NCBI GenBank assembly: GCA_027704905.1
Contig: CM051000.1
Location: 14,495,514 to 14,559,513 of the forward strand
Length of the DNA: 64,000 nt
Direction of reading: 5' to 3'
Origin: Muraenolepis orangiensis
Taxonomy: Eukaryota > Chordata > Actinopteri > Gadiformes > Muraenolepididae
Both the position numbers and the translations under genes were made by a program. Below, in pieces: positions 44,960 to 57,089 of the stretch; the first letter of the stretch is position 1; the number at the start of each line of letters is the position of its first letter. The notes under the pieces were generated by a model. It did not search any database, had not been told where the DNA came from, and saw nothing but the letters and a program-made list of their open reading frames with translations.

Positions 44960-47215
44960 AGCAGGATTCAGGTGAGAAGGGGTGTGTGTGTGTGGGGGGG
45001 GGATGAATTTGTCCATTTGCCCCAAAACAATTTGCCCATATAGATCCCCTAAGGGGGGGGGGGGGGTTTGTTGAACTCAGTTGCCACTCAAGATAAGTCC
45101 AGCGGCCATTACGTTCTGTAAATCACACCTAATTCACTGCAACCATATTTTGCGGGAAAAAACATGACACACATTATTCGCTGTGAATTTTTTTTCCTGA
45201 GAAAGGCTCAGAGGAAAAGTGGAGCCGATAGCGGCGGTGGTGGGCGGGCGGTGGCGGGCGGGTGACAGCTCCATTACCGCGTTTTATGTCCGAGTGCTGA
45301 AACCAGGGCAGCAGCGCAAAACCATGATCCCACACTAATTCTGATTTATAGGGCCAGTCCTAAGTGCAGAGTTAACATACATAAAGTATGCAAGGTTTGT
45401 CAACTTTGATCTTTACCGTCACGCTAAATCATCTGTTTTAAAACACAGACTGAATGATTCACATTTCCCTTTTAAGTTTAAGGGGTTTGGAGGGTAAGGG
45501 GAGGGGGGGAGGGCACAGCAGATTTTACTGGGACCAAATAGCATGAACATGTGCTTAAAAGTGATCAAAAGTCTCTTTGACGAAGCGTGCCGAGCTTATC
45601 ATTGTCTCATTCTCATGTAGAGCTCTGATTCAACACGACTAAAGACCCTACTCCATCTAGCTGTACTTTTGCCCACCTTAAAATAAGTCTGGTCGACAAA
45701 CCCTTGGAGTGAAGCTCACACAAAAGAGAGAAATAGCACAAGTGTGTGTGTGTGTTGGGTGTGTCCGGTGTGTCCGGTGTGTCCGGTGGGTGTGTGTCCA
45801 TGGCTGGCGTGGGGGTGAGGGCTTTTAAGATCTCCCCATGGGTGTAGGAGACCTGGGTGGCGTCACATTACTGCCTTGCTATCAGACATTCAGACCACAT
45901 CCAGCTAAAGGCATTATTGGACTACACACACACACATGACTCCAATCAGTGCTATGAACAACCGTTTAGAAACAATGATATCCAAACACATGCGATAAGT
46001 GGCCACACACACACACACAAGCACACACCACCCTGGGGGCTAGTTGTATATGCATGAGAATTCTCAGATGGAAATTGTGGCAATTATCTGGCCAGATGGT
46101 TGATGTCTAATTCCACTCCAATCTACCCAACCTCTTGCTGGCTATCTTCCTTTCTTGCGCGCACACACATACACACACACACACACACACGTCAAATCAT
46201 TTAAGATTGTAGACATTCTAGACATCATGCTCCAACAGTCAACATTTGGCAATTAGTTAACAGGGCTGTGAAAAACTACCATTTTCCTGCTTTCAGAAGG
46301 TGGCAATTCGAATATGTTCAGTCCCATATGGTGTGGAGAAAGCTTTGGAGCTGAACCACTCAAACAACATAAAGCCACAGATGCTACAAACGTGACAGGA
46401 AGTCAGTTATTGTGCCACGGCACACAGCCAGAGTCGGCTAATGTGTAGCTCATTAATATGTAGCACTGAGAAAGCAAAACTGGATTGGACCTATAAAAAC
46501 TTCTATGGCTACATCGAGCGTGAGCAGCCATGTCATGATGGATAACTTGTTCGAGCGGTAACCTCTCGACCGTTGTTTGACACTAGTGCGTGGGTAGGAA
46601 CTCCAGGTAGCACAGAGGACCACTTAACACATCTATGTGGAAGGGAGGATATACAACAACATATGCAAAGCAGAGTATGGTTTATGCAAGCAAGTGTAGT
46701 AGTATAGGTCCCTTGACATGGCCAACATCTGGAACACTGTTTGAGTGAATCCCTTCCAGCCGATTGGCCGACCATTCATAATAAATGGTTTGTCTCAAAA
46801 GGCAGTAAGCCTTCTTTTAAGTATAGGGCTGACGGAATCCTATGCATTTCTTATTGCCAACATCCCCAATGAAATTTAGTTTTGTAGTCCTGCTCTCAAG
46901 TATTATCTGTCTAAGCCCCCCCAAGGAACCCCTTGGTAGATTGAGTAACACAGAGCAGGGACCCCCATACATATTTTAAGAATACGCTAACATGTACCTA
47001 GGTTTGGGGAGTATGCCTTGAATAACTCTCATGCTTGTTGAGGCAAAGTTGAAAAGATGACAATGTTAATGTCTCACAACAGCAGCACCACATACAGTTC
47101 TGAAACGTGCAGACAAATCAATTAAACAATATAAACAAAAATAGAGCTCTTCAAACAAAATAATTCAATACTTTTTCTCAGTTACAACCCTTAATGTCTG
47201 CTCCTTAAGAGCTTG
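44960..47215. other. Non-coding stretch, nothing recognised
   Basis: G-runs at 44994 and 45054, short CA/TG patches and a TGTCCGG triplet repeat (45760-45790). No gene or transposon protein recognised. Confidence 0.4.
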
Positions 47216-47219
47216 AGAT

Positions 47220-49475
47220 TCAAAGAGGTCAGTTCCTTGTCAATGTGCGTGTGTATGCGGGTCCAAAGAGTTCAGTTCCTGGTCCATGTGTGTATGGATG
47301 TACTACGTGGCTGTCCTCCATGATTTGTGAGCAGTGCAACCATCGAGATTCTCTTTGTGTCGGACCGACAGAACAGCTGAGTCCACGGGGAAGAACAAAG
47401 GTGGGGGCGTATGCAGCTTGGCGAACAACAGCTGGTGTATGGACATTCAGGTGTACAGACTTTTTGAACACTGCTCATCTAGTCTGCAAATACTGACAAT
47501 CAGGTGTCGCCCTTTTTACTTGCCGAGGGAAATCTTCAATATTCTTATGGGGGCGGTTTACATCCAACCACGGGCTGATGTGAACATCGCATTGGACGTA
47601 CTTTACATCGAAGTGAGCAAACTTCAGAATCACTACTGCAGTCCCTATTGTAGCGGGGGACTTTAACCCCTGCAATTTAAAAAGGTATTACCAAAATACT
47701 TTCAACACATCTCATGTCCAACAAGACAGAACAAGACTCTTGATCACTGCTATATCACCACCAAGCACTCTTATCGCACTGTTGGCTAGTGGAGGAATGC
47801 ATCATGAACAGGTCTGTTCGCTCATTCCCGAACAGCAAACCATGGATGAATGTTGACATATGGAACAAACTTAAGGAATCGCTTCCACAGTACCGCTTTT
47901 ACAACATGCGACTCCGATCACTACAAGAAGGCCAAGTATGAACTCAGAAAAGCCATAAAGAAAGGTCAATTGGATAAAAAAAAATTGGAATTACAGTTCG
48001 GGGGCTCTGAAACCAGATGTGTGGTAAGGTCTGAGGGTCCTCTCTCTCTACCAAGGGGAGCTCAGGGGCAGTCACAAACAACGACCCTAACCTACCAGAC
48101 GAGCTAAACAAGTTTTTCGGCCGCTTTGAAAGGGCGAACCCTGAGCCAACCAACAAATTCAACACCCACCCAGAGGACTACGTTCTACAACTGTCCAAGT
48201 CCGAGGTCCGCAGAACCTTCAGGAGGGTGAAGGCAGGGAAGGCAGCCGGCCCAGACGGAGTTCCATCCCACGTCTTCCAAACCTGCACCGACCAGCTGGC
48301 TCCTGTGTTCACCGACATTTACAACAGTCACTGCAACAGTCTGTAATCCCAGCGTGCTTCAAAGCGACAACCATTATGCCATTACCCAAAAAGACCAAGG
48401 AAACATGCCTCAATGATTATTGTCCAGTGGCTTGAACACCCATAGCCATGAAGTCCCTGGAGAAACTTGTAATGTTGCATATTCACTTTTCCATCCTTGA
48501 GTCCCTCGACCCACTCCAGTTTGCATACAGACCAAACAGGTCTGTAGACGACGCCATTTCCCTGGCACTACATACAGCCCTGGAGCACCTAAGTCAGACT
48601 GCTTTTTATTGACAACAGCTCGGCGTTCAACACCATCGTTCCCTCCAAGTGGTCCGGAAACTCAGGGACATAGGTCTGGGTGCCCCCATCTGTAACTGGA
48701 TTATGGACTTCCTGACGGGCAGGCCTCAAGTGGTGAAGATTGGGAACAACATCTCATCCACTCCAAGGCTGCTGCCTCTGTCCCCGGCTGTACTCGCTGT
48801 AAACACATGACTCTCCTGCCAAGCACAGCAATAATCAGATTATCAAGTTTACAGACACACCACAGTCATCGGACTGATAAGCGAGGGCGATGAAACGGAG
48901 TACAGAGATGAGGTAGTCCAGCTAACGCGATGGTGTGAGGACAACAGCCTCACACTGAATGTCAGCAAGACTAAGGAGCTCATCGTGGACTTCAGGAGCC
49001 ACCGGGGCACCAACTCCTCTATCAGCATGGACGGGACACCGGTGGAAGTCGTCAGCTGCTTTTGATGATTTCCGATGACCTGGCGTTGACCTGCAACACG
49101 GAGGCCAAGCTGAAGACGGCACACCAGCGCTTCTATGTGCTGCGGTGGCTCAGAAAAAGCGGAATAGGCCAGAAGTGGCTAGTGAACTTCTACCCTGGCA
49201 CCGTAGAGAGCGTCCTGATGAGTGTCATCACTGTGTGGTACGGCAACACCACTGCACAGGACAAGAAAGCCATCCAGAGGGTCGTGAGGACTGCAGAGAA
49301 GATCATGGGGTGTGCACTTCCATGCATTGACGAGATCTGTAGGACCAGATATCAGAAGAAGGCCATGTCCATCAGAAAGGACTGTAACCACCCTGGGCAC
49401 CATCTCTTCTACCCCCTACCGTCTGGTCGCCGGTTGCGCAGAATCCGTTCAAGGACTACCAGTTTTGTATCTTAG
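47220..49475 (+). mobile_element. L2-like LINE, degenerate
   Basis: The order is an endonuclease remnant (47480-47790), linker (47850-48130), RT (48130-49060) and C-terminus (49062-49475). It is cut by many stops and frameshifts. Gypsy C begins immediately after its C-terminus. It is the oldest-looking LINE in the window. Confidence 0.8.
47480..49475 (+). pseudogene. L2-like endonuclease/reverse transcriptase remains
   Basis: RPFYLPREIFNILMGAVYIQ and PRADVNIALDVLYIEVSKLQ belong to the endonuclease of L2-group LINEs; TLDHCY-type sequence follows near 47737. RT pieces include VRRTFRRVKAGKAAGPDGVP, DPLQFAYRPNRSVDDAISLA, a GCVLSP-equivalent block that is disrupted, and a FADD site that has become F-T-D-T. 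The end, 49062-49475, has YVLRWLRKSGIGQKWLVNFY, WYGNTTAQDKKAIQRVVRTA and PSGRRLRRIRSRT. Catalytic residues are lost. Confidence 0.83.
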
Positions 49476-49656
49476 CAACGGCTAACAACAATGGCTGGAT
49501 ACGGTTTGATCGGAGCAATGGACCACGTACATCGAGAGGTTTGAGCATTTTATTACATGATGGGGCATGATGAATGATTGGGGCAAAGAAGAAGTTAGCA
49601 GTGTTACGTAGTGTAATGGGTGCTGCTACTTATGGGCTCTTGCGCCTTATCGCTCA

Positions 49657-49995
49657 TTGAGAGCATTGAGAGACAGGCTGGTATGCGGACTGAATACGGC
49701 GGAAATACAGAAAAGGTTGCTGACCGAGGCTACACAAACGTTCAAGATTGCTTTTGAAATAGCCGTGTCAATGGAGACTGTAGCAAGAGAAACGCACCAG
49801 CTGAGTAATGCGCTCAAAGTATATGCACTGTCAACGAATAGTCAGCAACACAACAAGTGCGTGTGAAAACAAATCATAACGAGGATCAATGCTATTACAG
49901 GGAGCAAAGGTGCAACAACTGTAGTAGGAAAAGCCATATAGCAAGAGTGTGCAGAAGCAATGCAACTGTAAGTAACGACAAGGCAGTGAAACATA
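49657..49995 (+). pseudogene. Gypsy C gag fragment
   Basis: RALRDRLVCGLNTAEIQKRL then TFKIAFEIAVSMETVARETH is the end of the capsid-like domain and the region before the zinc knuckle. In a shifted frame 49890-49960 reads CYYREQRCNNCSRKSHIARVC, with a CX2CX4HX4C pattern, interrupted by changes. A stop ends the first frame at 49866. Confidence 0.75.
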
Positions 49996-50193
49996 AAGTG
50001 TTTAGAAGGAAGAAAAGAGGATGAAAATGAAGCATCCAGTAGTGACGGTAGTTCAACAGATGCAGAGCGAACACTAAATATGGTGGCTAAAAAGGGCAAC
50101 CTGTCACACATGTGTGTTGAGCCCAAAATTGAAGGGAAGACAATTGAAATGGAATTGGACACAGGCGCTGCGGTTTCTCTAATTTCCAAATAA

Positions 50194-51063
50194 TTGTATG
50201 ACATGCAATTGTCACACTTGCCGTTGCGCAAGACCAAGATCATACTGAAGACTTACACTGGCGAGATGATTGCACCAGAAGGGGTTGTCACAGTCTCAGT
50301 GAAGATGAACAAGCAGAGGGCTAAGCTGCCACTGTATGTCATAAAAGGGTCTTCACCACCACTTTTTGGTAGAGAATGGCTAAGGGAAATTCAGATTGAC
50401 TGGCGAGAAATTAAGACGGTTCGTGTGGAGACAATTGAGAGGGTGCTACAGAGGCACAATGAAGTCTTCAAGAAGGAGCTTGGCACACTGAAAGGCATTG
50501 TAGCTGCCATAGCTCTGAAACCGCACCACCAACCATGGTTTTGCCAGGCAAGAAATGTTCCCTACGCATTAAGACCAAAGGTGGAAGATTTGCTGAAGCC
50601 AAATGTCGCATCAATAGTAGAGAAGGCACAAAAGGCACAGTGTGCTCGTCAACGGATGCATGCTAAGGCTAGAACATTCCAGGTGGGTAACAAAGTGCTA
50701 CTTCGTGATTATGGGAGAGGTGAGAAGTGGTCATCTGGCGTCGTCTCAGCTGAGACGGGTCCTGTGTTGTACACAGTCGACGTTGGATCATCGATGCACT
50801 GGAGACGGCATGCTGACCAGATGCTGACCCGGGATGCAGAGTTGGAGGTTCCAAGAGAGAGGGAAACGGTGTCTTCTCACGTTCCTAAAGACCTGCCGGT
50901 GTTCGAGAACACCGTACCCGAACCTTCTAATCTACCACCTCCTGATCCAGTGGGTGTGCAGTCTTCTCATGGTACACCAGAGGTAACCAACACACCACCT
51001 CCAGAGACTGGTAAGCGTTACCCATCCCGTGTTGGGAAAGAACCATTTAGTTTTTGCCCTTAA
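50194..51063 (+). pseudogene. Gypsy C chimeric frame: protease joined to integrase C-terminus
   Basis: A 289-residue open frame. Residues 1-110 continue a retropepsin whose active site MELDTGAAVSLIS lies just upstream before a stop at 50192; LFGREWLREIQIDW is the conserved end of the protease region and QRHNEVFKKELGTLKG starts the RT spacer. About residue 145 the frame moves to KAQCARQRMHAKARTFQVG and VLLRDYGRGEKWSSGVVSAE, an SH3-like integrase C-terminal domain, then VDVGSSMHWRRHADQML and a Pro-rich tail ending GKRYPSRVGKEP. Everything between is deleted without loss of frame. Confidence 0.87.
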
Positions 51064-51308
51064 GGTGAATAAGAGACTTTGTGTTCATTTGATGTTCATT
51101 TATGTTGAGTGAGTCATGTCTCAAGAACAAGGGCATAATAATTCCCTGACTGACTCAGGGGTTTGGGACAGTCTACTCCCTACCTCAAGATTATGTTAGC
51201 CTTGTGTTAAAGGTGAAAATAATAAAAAGAATAATATAAAAAAAGTGTTATGTTATGGTAAAGTCATGCTCATGTTTAAATCAAGAACAACATTTAGGGG
51301 GAGGAGAT

Positions 51309-51475
51309 GTGATGTATGTGACATTGGTCATACACACAACTAGTTGGCGCTGTGCCGCCGTTGTTGCATAACTCTAGATCTGTGTACATCCTTCAGTAAA
51401 CAAGTGCTCTATACCAGAATAAGATGTCTCCGTCTGTTCTATTAAGGTTATCTTAAAGGCAACCCACAACATAAC
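51309..51475 (+). repeat. Gypsy C 3' LTR
   Basis: About 167 bp, from TGTGATGTATGTGACATTGG to CATAACA, preceded by AGGGGGAGGAGA as polypurine tract. It contains CTTCAGTAAACAAGTGC near its end, typical of this LTR type. Confidence 0.7.
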
Positions 51476-51489
51476 AGTATATATTATTT

Positions 51490-53140
51490 GTATGGTATTG
51501 TTTTGGAGATGTACACTGGGGGAAGGAATGGGGAGTAAGCATTCCAATGTACATGCTCCACAGAAACTGCATCTCTCACACTCAAAGCTGGGGTTCCGAT
51601 ATAGGAAACTCTTATTAGCGGTAATTTATAGAATTTATGGCTGTCAGACTATTCTTTGGCATTTCATACCAAAATCAAATTCATTGAATGAGGGAGAGAG
51701 AAAGAAAGTGCGAGAGAGAGATGTGGGCAAATCAAGGCACTCCTGTCTCCAAGTACATTCTTCATCAGTCACTTAAGGGAGAGGAACAATGGCACTGAGC
51801 TGGGCCAGGGAGACTGAGGGGAATATATGCAAGCAATAAACTTGGACATTGGCAAGAGATTTGCAAAAATAAACAACTCACTTTAAGAATTCCACAGCGC
51901 ATGCCATTACCACATTAGCATGCTGGCTCTCCACCACCCTGTGAATGCATTATTTGCACAGAAATGTGCAAGACTTGTCGAGGGGGACTTTTTCCTGAAG
52001 TTGGGTGTTGTGTAAGCATGAACTCATACTCCCCAATCACATACAAGATAATACCAGCAGGATGTGTACACGCATGCACACAAAGAACACACACACAGAG
52101 TGGCAGATTGGATAATAATAATAATTGTGTGTGGTGTGTGTGTGTGGAATCTTTCCCTCCTATCAGCCCTGTACAATCCCCCCTGCTTTGGATTTAAGAC
52201 CACACAGATGGCACTCATTGCTTTCACAGTCACACACTTAGGCTCCATCCCAAGTCACCCCTTACTCTTCCCTACCACTTAGTCGTACCCCTCTGTTTTG
52301 GGGTAGGGTCTCCTGATTCTTGTTGGGAAAGAGGGTTAGGGTGAAGTGGTAGGGCTACACGGCTCTCCAAAAGAGAGGTTTTTCAGAGACACACTGCAAA
52401 CCGAGTTTTAGTTTTACTGCTGCACTCCAGTTTACACTGCCTTAAATGGTCTAATATTAATGCAAAAAGTAGAGTTTATTTTTCACATGAATAATTGACA
52501 TTACCTCCGTTTTTTACATTATGGGCAGTTTGTTACATTATGGGCATTTTAAATGTCAGTGAACACTTTTGTATACGACTAAATGAAGATGCTGTTCATG
52601 TTAAGACAAAGAGAGAGAAATCAATCTCACGGCTGCTTGATTGTTGAGGGATAACTTGGTACATGATGCCTTCGGTTTTTTAATTCTATAACATCGCCCG
52701 TCAGTCTGCATATGTAGCCATGTGAGGTTAGATGGGTAGAGCATGAAATCAGCTGGGAGAATCCCAATCAGACTGCAGTAACATTACTTACCGCGGTCAG
52801 CCTTGGTTTTTTGTGATAATTTGTAGTTACTGCAAATTGTATACAGTATTGTATCTAAAACAAAGCAAAGCTTAACTCTGAAGCAACATTTTAATCAAAA
52901 ATACAGTTACTGCGGCCAGACTTTGGAAGGGAAATCTACTTAAAGTCTACAAAATTAGCAGACTAACGGGACAGCACATTGTTTAAAAATAACAGTAGCT
53001 TATAGGATGTATAATGGTAAACATTGAATTAGTATGTTTAGTATGTGTTTGTCATGCATATAGATAAAAAAATAAGTACAGTGATGAATCTCTCATGCTT
53101 AAGCTTAGTTTAATATTTTAAGAATGAGTCTATGCTTTTA
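51490..53140. other. Non-coding stretch, nothing recognised
   Basis: Unique AT-rich DNA. The first 40 bases share an almost exact match with 8922-8965. No gene recognised. Confidence 0.4.
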
Positions 53141-53395
53141 ATGTTTCCAGGGAGCAACAGAAGGCCTTGAGCGCCGTGTAACAGTGGATCAGTGTGGGCA
53201 GCTTGTGGGGCTGGCCTGGCTTGATAAGATCACCAAAGGACATACAGGTAGGAGAGACTCGCTGGGAGATAATACAAGCTAAGGTCACCCAAAGGCGCCA
53301 CGCTACTCTCACAGGAATCCTCTCTGTCACAGCTCAGTGGCAAAACAAAGGCAAGCACCTGTGACGATCGCGTCTGTGGCTGCAAGGACATGCAC

Positions 53396-53443
53396 CCCAC
53401 ACACACACACGCACGCACGCGCACACACACACACGCACACACG

Positions 53444-53488
<45 letters not shown>

Positions 53489-53504
53489 ACACACACACAC
53501 ACAC
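53396..53504 (+). repeat. (CA)n/(GCAC)n microsatellite
   Basis: CA-rich tract with GCAC interruptions and one TA interruption. Confidence 0.96.
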
Positions 53505-54249
53505 AAGCACCTGCTGGCTTGAGCTTGGCTAGCAGCTGACAACTGGGCAATTCCTTTTTATATTTTTCAGGCCAGTGCTGACTTGAATACACAATGCGAT
53601 GCAATTTACAACCACAACAAAAAACATGGGTTTGTTGTGGAGTGAGAAATAGGGAGGGACAGAGGGAGAAATACAACCCTCCCGGGGGAAAAAAAACACC
53701 ATGAGAAATGCCAACTAAAACTGCATTAATTACCCATCATGAGGCACCCACATTTATGGTAGTCCTGCTCTCCAGCTTGCTAGAAGGATGCCTCTGCACC
53801 CTTAACTCCCAGGGGACTATGATGTTTGGGTACTCAGCAAGTACGCTCAGAGCTTTGCACATAGAGCGAGTGGTGGATGAGGAAGTCACATTATTAAGTG
53901 AGCAGAAATGACAGATGCCCCGCCAAAATTGGTGACGCGCTGCCCCATGCATCCATACTTCCGAGTCGATGAGGGTTATGAGCGTGACAACGAGATGAGT
54001 GGGGGTGAGGGGGAGAGAGAGTTATGAGTGCCATGAGATAAAGCATCTGTCCCGCAGGAAGTCACTTTAATTCATTCACTCGTGGCTCGGGACGCGTCGC
54101 ACTGTAAAAACCAAAAGCCTGAGTGATAATAAACCATAGAAATCAGAACTGTAGGCGCCAACTCCCTCCTCGGGAGGAGCGAACAACCTCATACCGGATT
54201 TGTTTAGCAGGGAGATTGAATAAGCCTTCATCAAAAGAGTTGGTTGGTG

Positions 54250-55525
54250 CCTAGTCTCGCCTCTTTCCCACCTGGAGGGAAAGAATTGTTATGTGCGAAT
54301 GCTGTTTGTGGACTACAGCTCAGCGTTCAACACAATAGTTCCTGCCAAGCTCGACACCAAGCTTAGAGGTCTAGGCGTGCCCCCATCCACGTGCAGCTGG
54401 ATACTAGACCTCCTGTCTGACCGCCGCCAGGTGGTGAGGATGGGCAGCACCACCTCAGAGCCACTGACCCTCAACACGGGAGCCCCGCAGGGATGCGTGC
54501 TGAGCACTCTCCTCTACTCCCTCTACACCCACGACTGCATGGCTATGCACAGCTCCAACGTCATCATCAAGTTTGCTGACGACACGACAGTGATGGTCAT
54601 GATCGCCGGCGACGACGAGACAGCCTACAGGGACGAGGTTGGATCGCTGGAGCAGTGGTGCCAGGAGAACAGCCTTGCCCTCAACATCAAGAAGACCAAG
54701 GAGCTGATCGTGGACTACAGGAAGCTGAGAGGAGAGCACGGCCCTATCTCCATCGACTGTGTTGCAGTAGAGAGGGACAGCAGCTTCAAGTTCCTCGGCG
54801 TGCACATCTCCGAGGATCTCACATGGTCCACGCACACCACACACGTGGTGAAAAGGGCCCAACAACGCCTGTATTTCCTCAGGCGTCTGAGGAAATTCAG
54901 CATGGGCCCCCGCATCCTGAGAACATTCTACACCGGCACAATTGAGAGTGTCTTACAGGGTGTATCACCACCTGGTACGGGAACTGCACCGCACTCGAGC
55001 GCAGAGCGCTTCAAAGGGTGGTGCGGACGGCCCAGTATATCGTTGGAGGTGAGCTCCCCTCCCTCCTGGATATATACAACCAGCGGTGCGTGGCCAAGGC
55101 CAATCGCATCATAAAAGACAATGCCCACCCCAGCCACGACTGTACTCACTTTTACCGTCAGGCAGGCGATACCGCAGTATCAAGTGCCGCACCAATAGAC
55201 TTAGAGATAGCTTCCACAGTCAGGCCATCAGGCTGCTGAACAAGGGTGTATAGCATATAACAATGTATATTTTATTACATTGATTTATATATATATATAT
55301 ATTGCTCTTTTTCTGAGCAAATATATTGCATTTTATATATGCACTTTTATATTTTTATATATTTAACTTTATACAGTTGTACTTTTTACTTCTTTTTTAT
55401 TCTATTATTTTCATTTTGTTGTTTTCAATTGCTGTCTGTCATCAGGTATTGCACATAATATTTTCACCCACTGCTTATACTTGTATGACTTTGATGTGAC
55501 AATAAACTTGACTTGACTTGACTCA
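54250..55525 (+). mobile_element. L2-like LINE copy B, 5'-truncated
   Basis: It begins within the RT (shared with copy A from CTTTCCCACCTGGAGGGAAA) and runs to the stop, an AT-rich 3' UTR and a (TTGAC)n tail. It is a close relative of copy A, with more of the frame left intact. Confidence 0.87.
54293..55250 (+). pseudogene. L2-like reverse transcriptase fragment, copy B
   Basis: One open frame to about 55114 has MLFVDYSSAFNTIVP, ILDLLSDRRQVVRMGST, TGAPQGCVLSTLLYSLY, IKFADDTTVMVMIAGDD with an intact FADD, and FLGVHISEDLTWSTHTTHVV. A one-base shift near 54955 moves the C-terminus (RTAQYIVGGELPSLLDIY and the rest) to another frame, ending at the stop near 55250. The first half of the protein is missing. 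The RT core looks young, but the protein cannot be complete. Confidence 0.9.
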
Positions 55526-55913
55526 GAGAGACACACACACACACAGAGACTGTGAGGCAGATGAGAAGCTCTGCAGACGCCTTGAGTTAAGATGTTAAGG
55601 AGCATTCCTCTCTCTCATTATTTATATATTATACATTCTATGTTATATATAAATCTATATATTTCACATGACTCTTTCTTGTAAACCCTGACTAAAACAA
55701 AATGACAGATTGCCTTTTGGTGCACTCCTCCCGCGGCCCCTTTGATCCCCTTGCTTAACGAGAGAGAGAAGGGGGTTAAATCAAATCCTGTGTACAACTA
55801 AGGAGCTGAATAGTGAATCGCTGTGGTGACAGTCAAAGTAGAGTATCCGTCGGGCGAAATCCTTGTTCCAGTTTAGTGGCTTTGCTGGTTTCTGATCAGA
55901 CAAAAACACTCTG

Positions 55914-55997
<84 letters not shown>

Positions 55998-56017
55998 TGT
56001 GTGTGGTGTGTGTGTGT
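55914..56017 (+). repeat. (GT)n microsatellite
   Basis: About 38 uninterrupted GT units followed by GTGGT-interrupted units and a G-run. Confidence 0.97.
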
Positions 56018-56181
56018 GGGGGGGGGGTGGTAAAGTAGACAAGAGCTCAAGTGGAGACCATTGCCTATAAGCAATGTATTTAAGGTTGCAACGGACATAA
56101 CAAGACGTGTTTACATGTAACAAAATAGTTCTACAGGTTTGGTTCACACTGCATACAAAATATGTTACACTGGAGATACAT

Positions 56182-56205
56182 TGATGATGATGATGATGAT
56201 GATGA
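56182..56205 (+). repeat. (GAT)n repeat
   Basis: About seven GAT units. Confidence 0.85.
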
Positions 56206-56599
56206 CATGATATTGCAACATGAAATTATGCAACGTCCTAAATTCAATACAACTTTATTGTAATATTTTTGTATTTCTGCATTTCTGTAAATTTTGTAAT
56301 TTTGCAGATCTTCAGAGCTGGTGATATAATTTCACTGTACATTGTACGCTGTACCTTAGACATGGACAAAACTAAATCGGAATCGAATCAGCGGTGTCCT
56401 CCGGAAATAATGTACACAAGTCTTCTACCAACATGGCTAGATATGGCGAGCGGTTCCTGACACGAAGGAGTTAACGGCAGCGTCACCAGTTACAATCTGC
56501 CATGACCCCAAAATGCCTTGAAATTATCCTTGGCTGAAGAAAAACATACATAAAAAGCAGTGGTGAAGCGTGTCTATCACAACTGGACCTTCTGTAGAC

Positions 56600-57089
56600 C
56601 AGGGGTTCCCAAACCTTTCAGCCCGCGACCCCCAAAATAACAGTGCTGGAGACTGGCGACCCCCCCCACTATCACCGTCTGACGGGGTGTGGGGGCGGGG
56701 TATGTCGCGATCGCGAACATCGTGAAGTCCAACGGGGGGGGGTATGTCGCGATCGCGAACATCGTGAAGTCCAACGGGGGGGGGTATGTCGCGATCGCGA
56801 ACATCGTGAAGTCCAACGGGGGGGGTAATCGCGATCACGAACATTGTGTGTGGCTTTTTTTCAATAATGATACTGTCGTGAATCTGTGGGAATCAGAATT
56901 CCTTTATTTGTCACTCACGTTATTATTAACAATAATAATAATAATAATACAATGATAAAAATTATACAAAATGATAAAATAAAATAAATAAACCTCGGTC
57001 ACAGAGGATTCTGAAATCATCTCGCGACCCCCCCCCTCGGGTCCCGCGACCCCCCCTGGGTCCCGCGACCCCCACTTTGGGAACTCCTG
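56600..57089 (+). mobile_element. Nested hAT-like MITE with 42-bp internal repeats
   Basis: The left end is CAGGGGTTCCCAAACC and the right end TTTGGGAACTCCTG, each next to C-rich GCGACCCCC stretches, so the two ends are imperfect inverted repeats of a type common in vertebrate hAT MITEs. The flanking 8-mers CTGTAGAC and CTGAATCC agree at only five positions, so the target duplication is weak. Three tandem 42-bp units start at 56701, 56743 and 56785. Confidence 0.7.
56701..56825 (+). repeat. 42-bp tandem repeats with 12-bp CpG palindrome
   Basis: Three units plus a decayed fourth; each contains TCGCGATCGCGA, a perfect 12-bp palindrome, and ends in a G-run. Confidence 0.92.

Larger units (their letters stand above)
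49485..51475 (+). mobile_element. Ty3/Gypsy retrotransposon C, deleted, with 3' LTR
   Basis: A gag fragment, a CCHC-type cluster, protease, and then integrase C-terminus are followed by a purine-rich tract (AGGGGGAGGAGA) and a 3' LTR. RT, RNase H and the integrase core are deleted; no 5' LTR is visible and the element starts just after the L2-like LINE at 49475. It is related to, but different from, Gypsy B. Confidence 0.82.

Noticed and set aside
45760..45790. TGTCCGG-type triplet repeat as a CRISPR-like array
   Set aside because: Simple tandem repeat without spacers in a vertebrate genome.
56643..56828. Repeated CRDREHREVQRGGV peptide as a possible coding tandem-repeat protein
   Set aside because: It comes from the 42-bp MITE repeats, which are open in several frames on both strands; no sign of coding selection.
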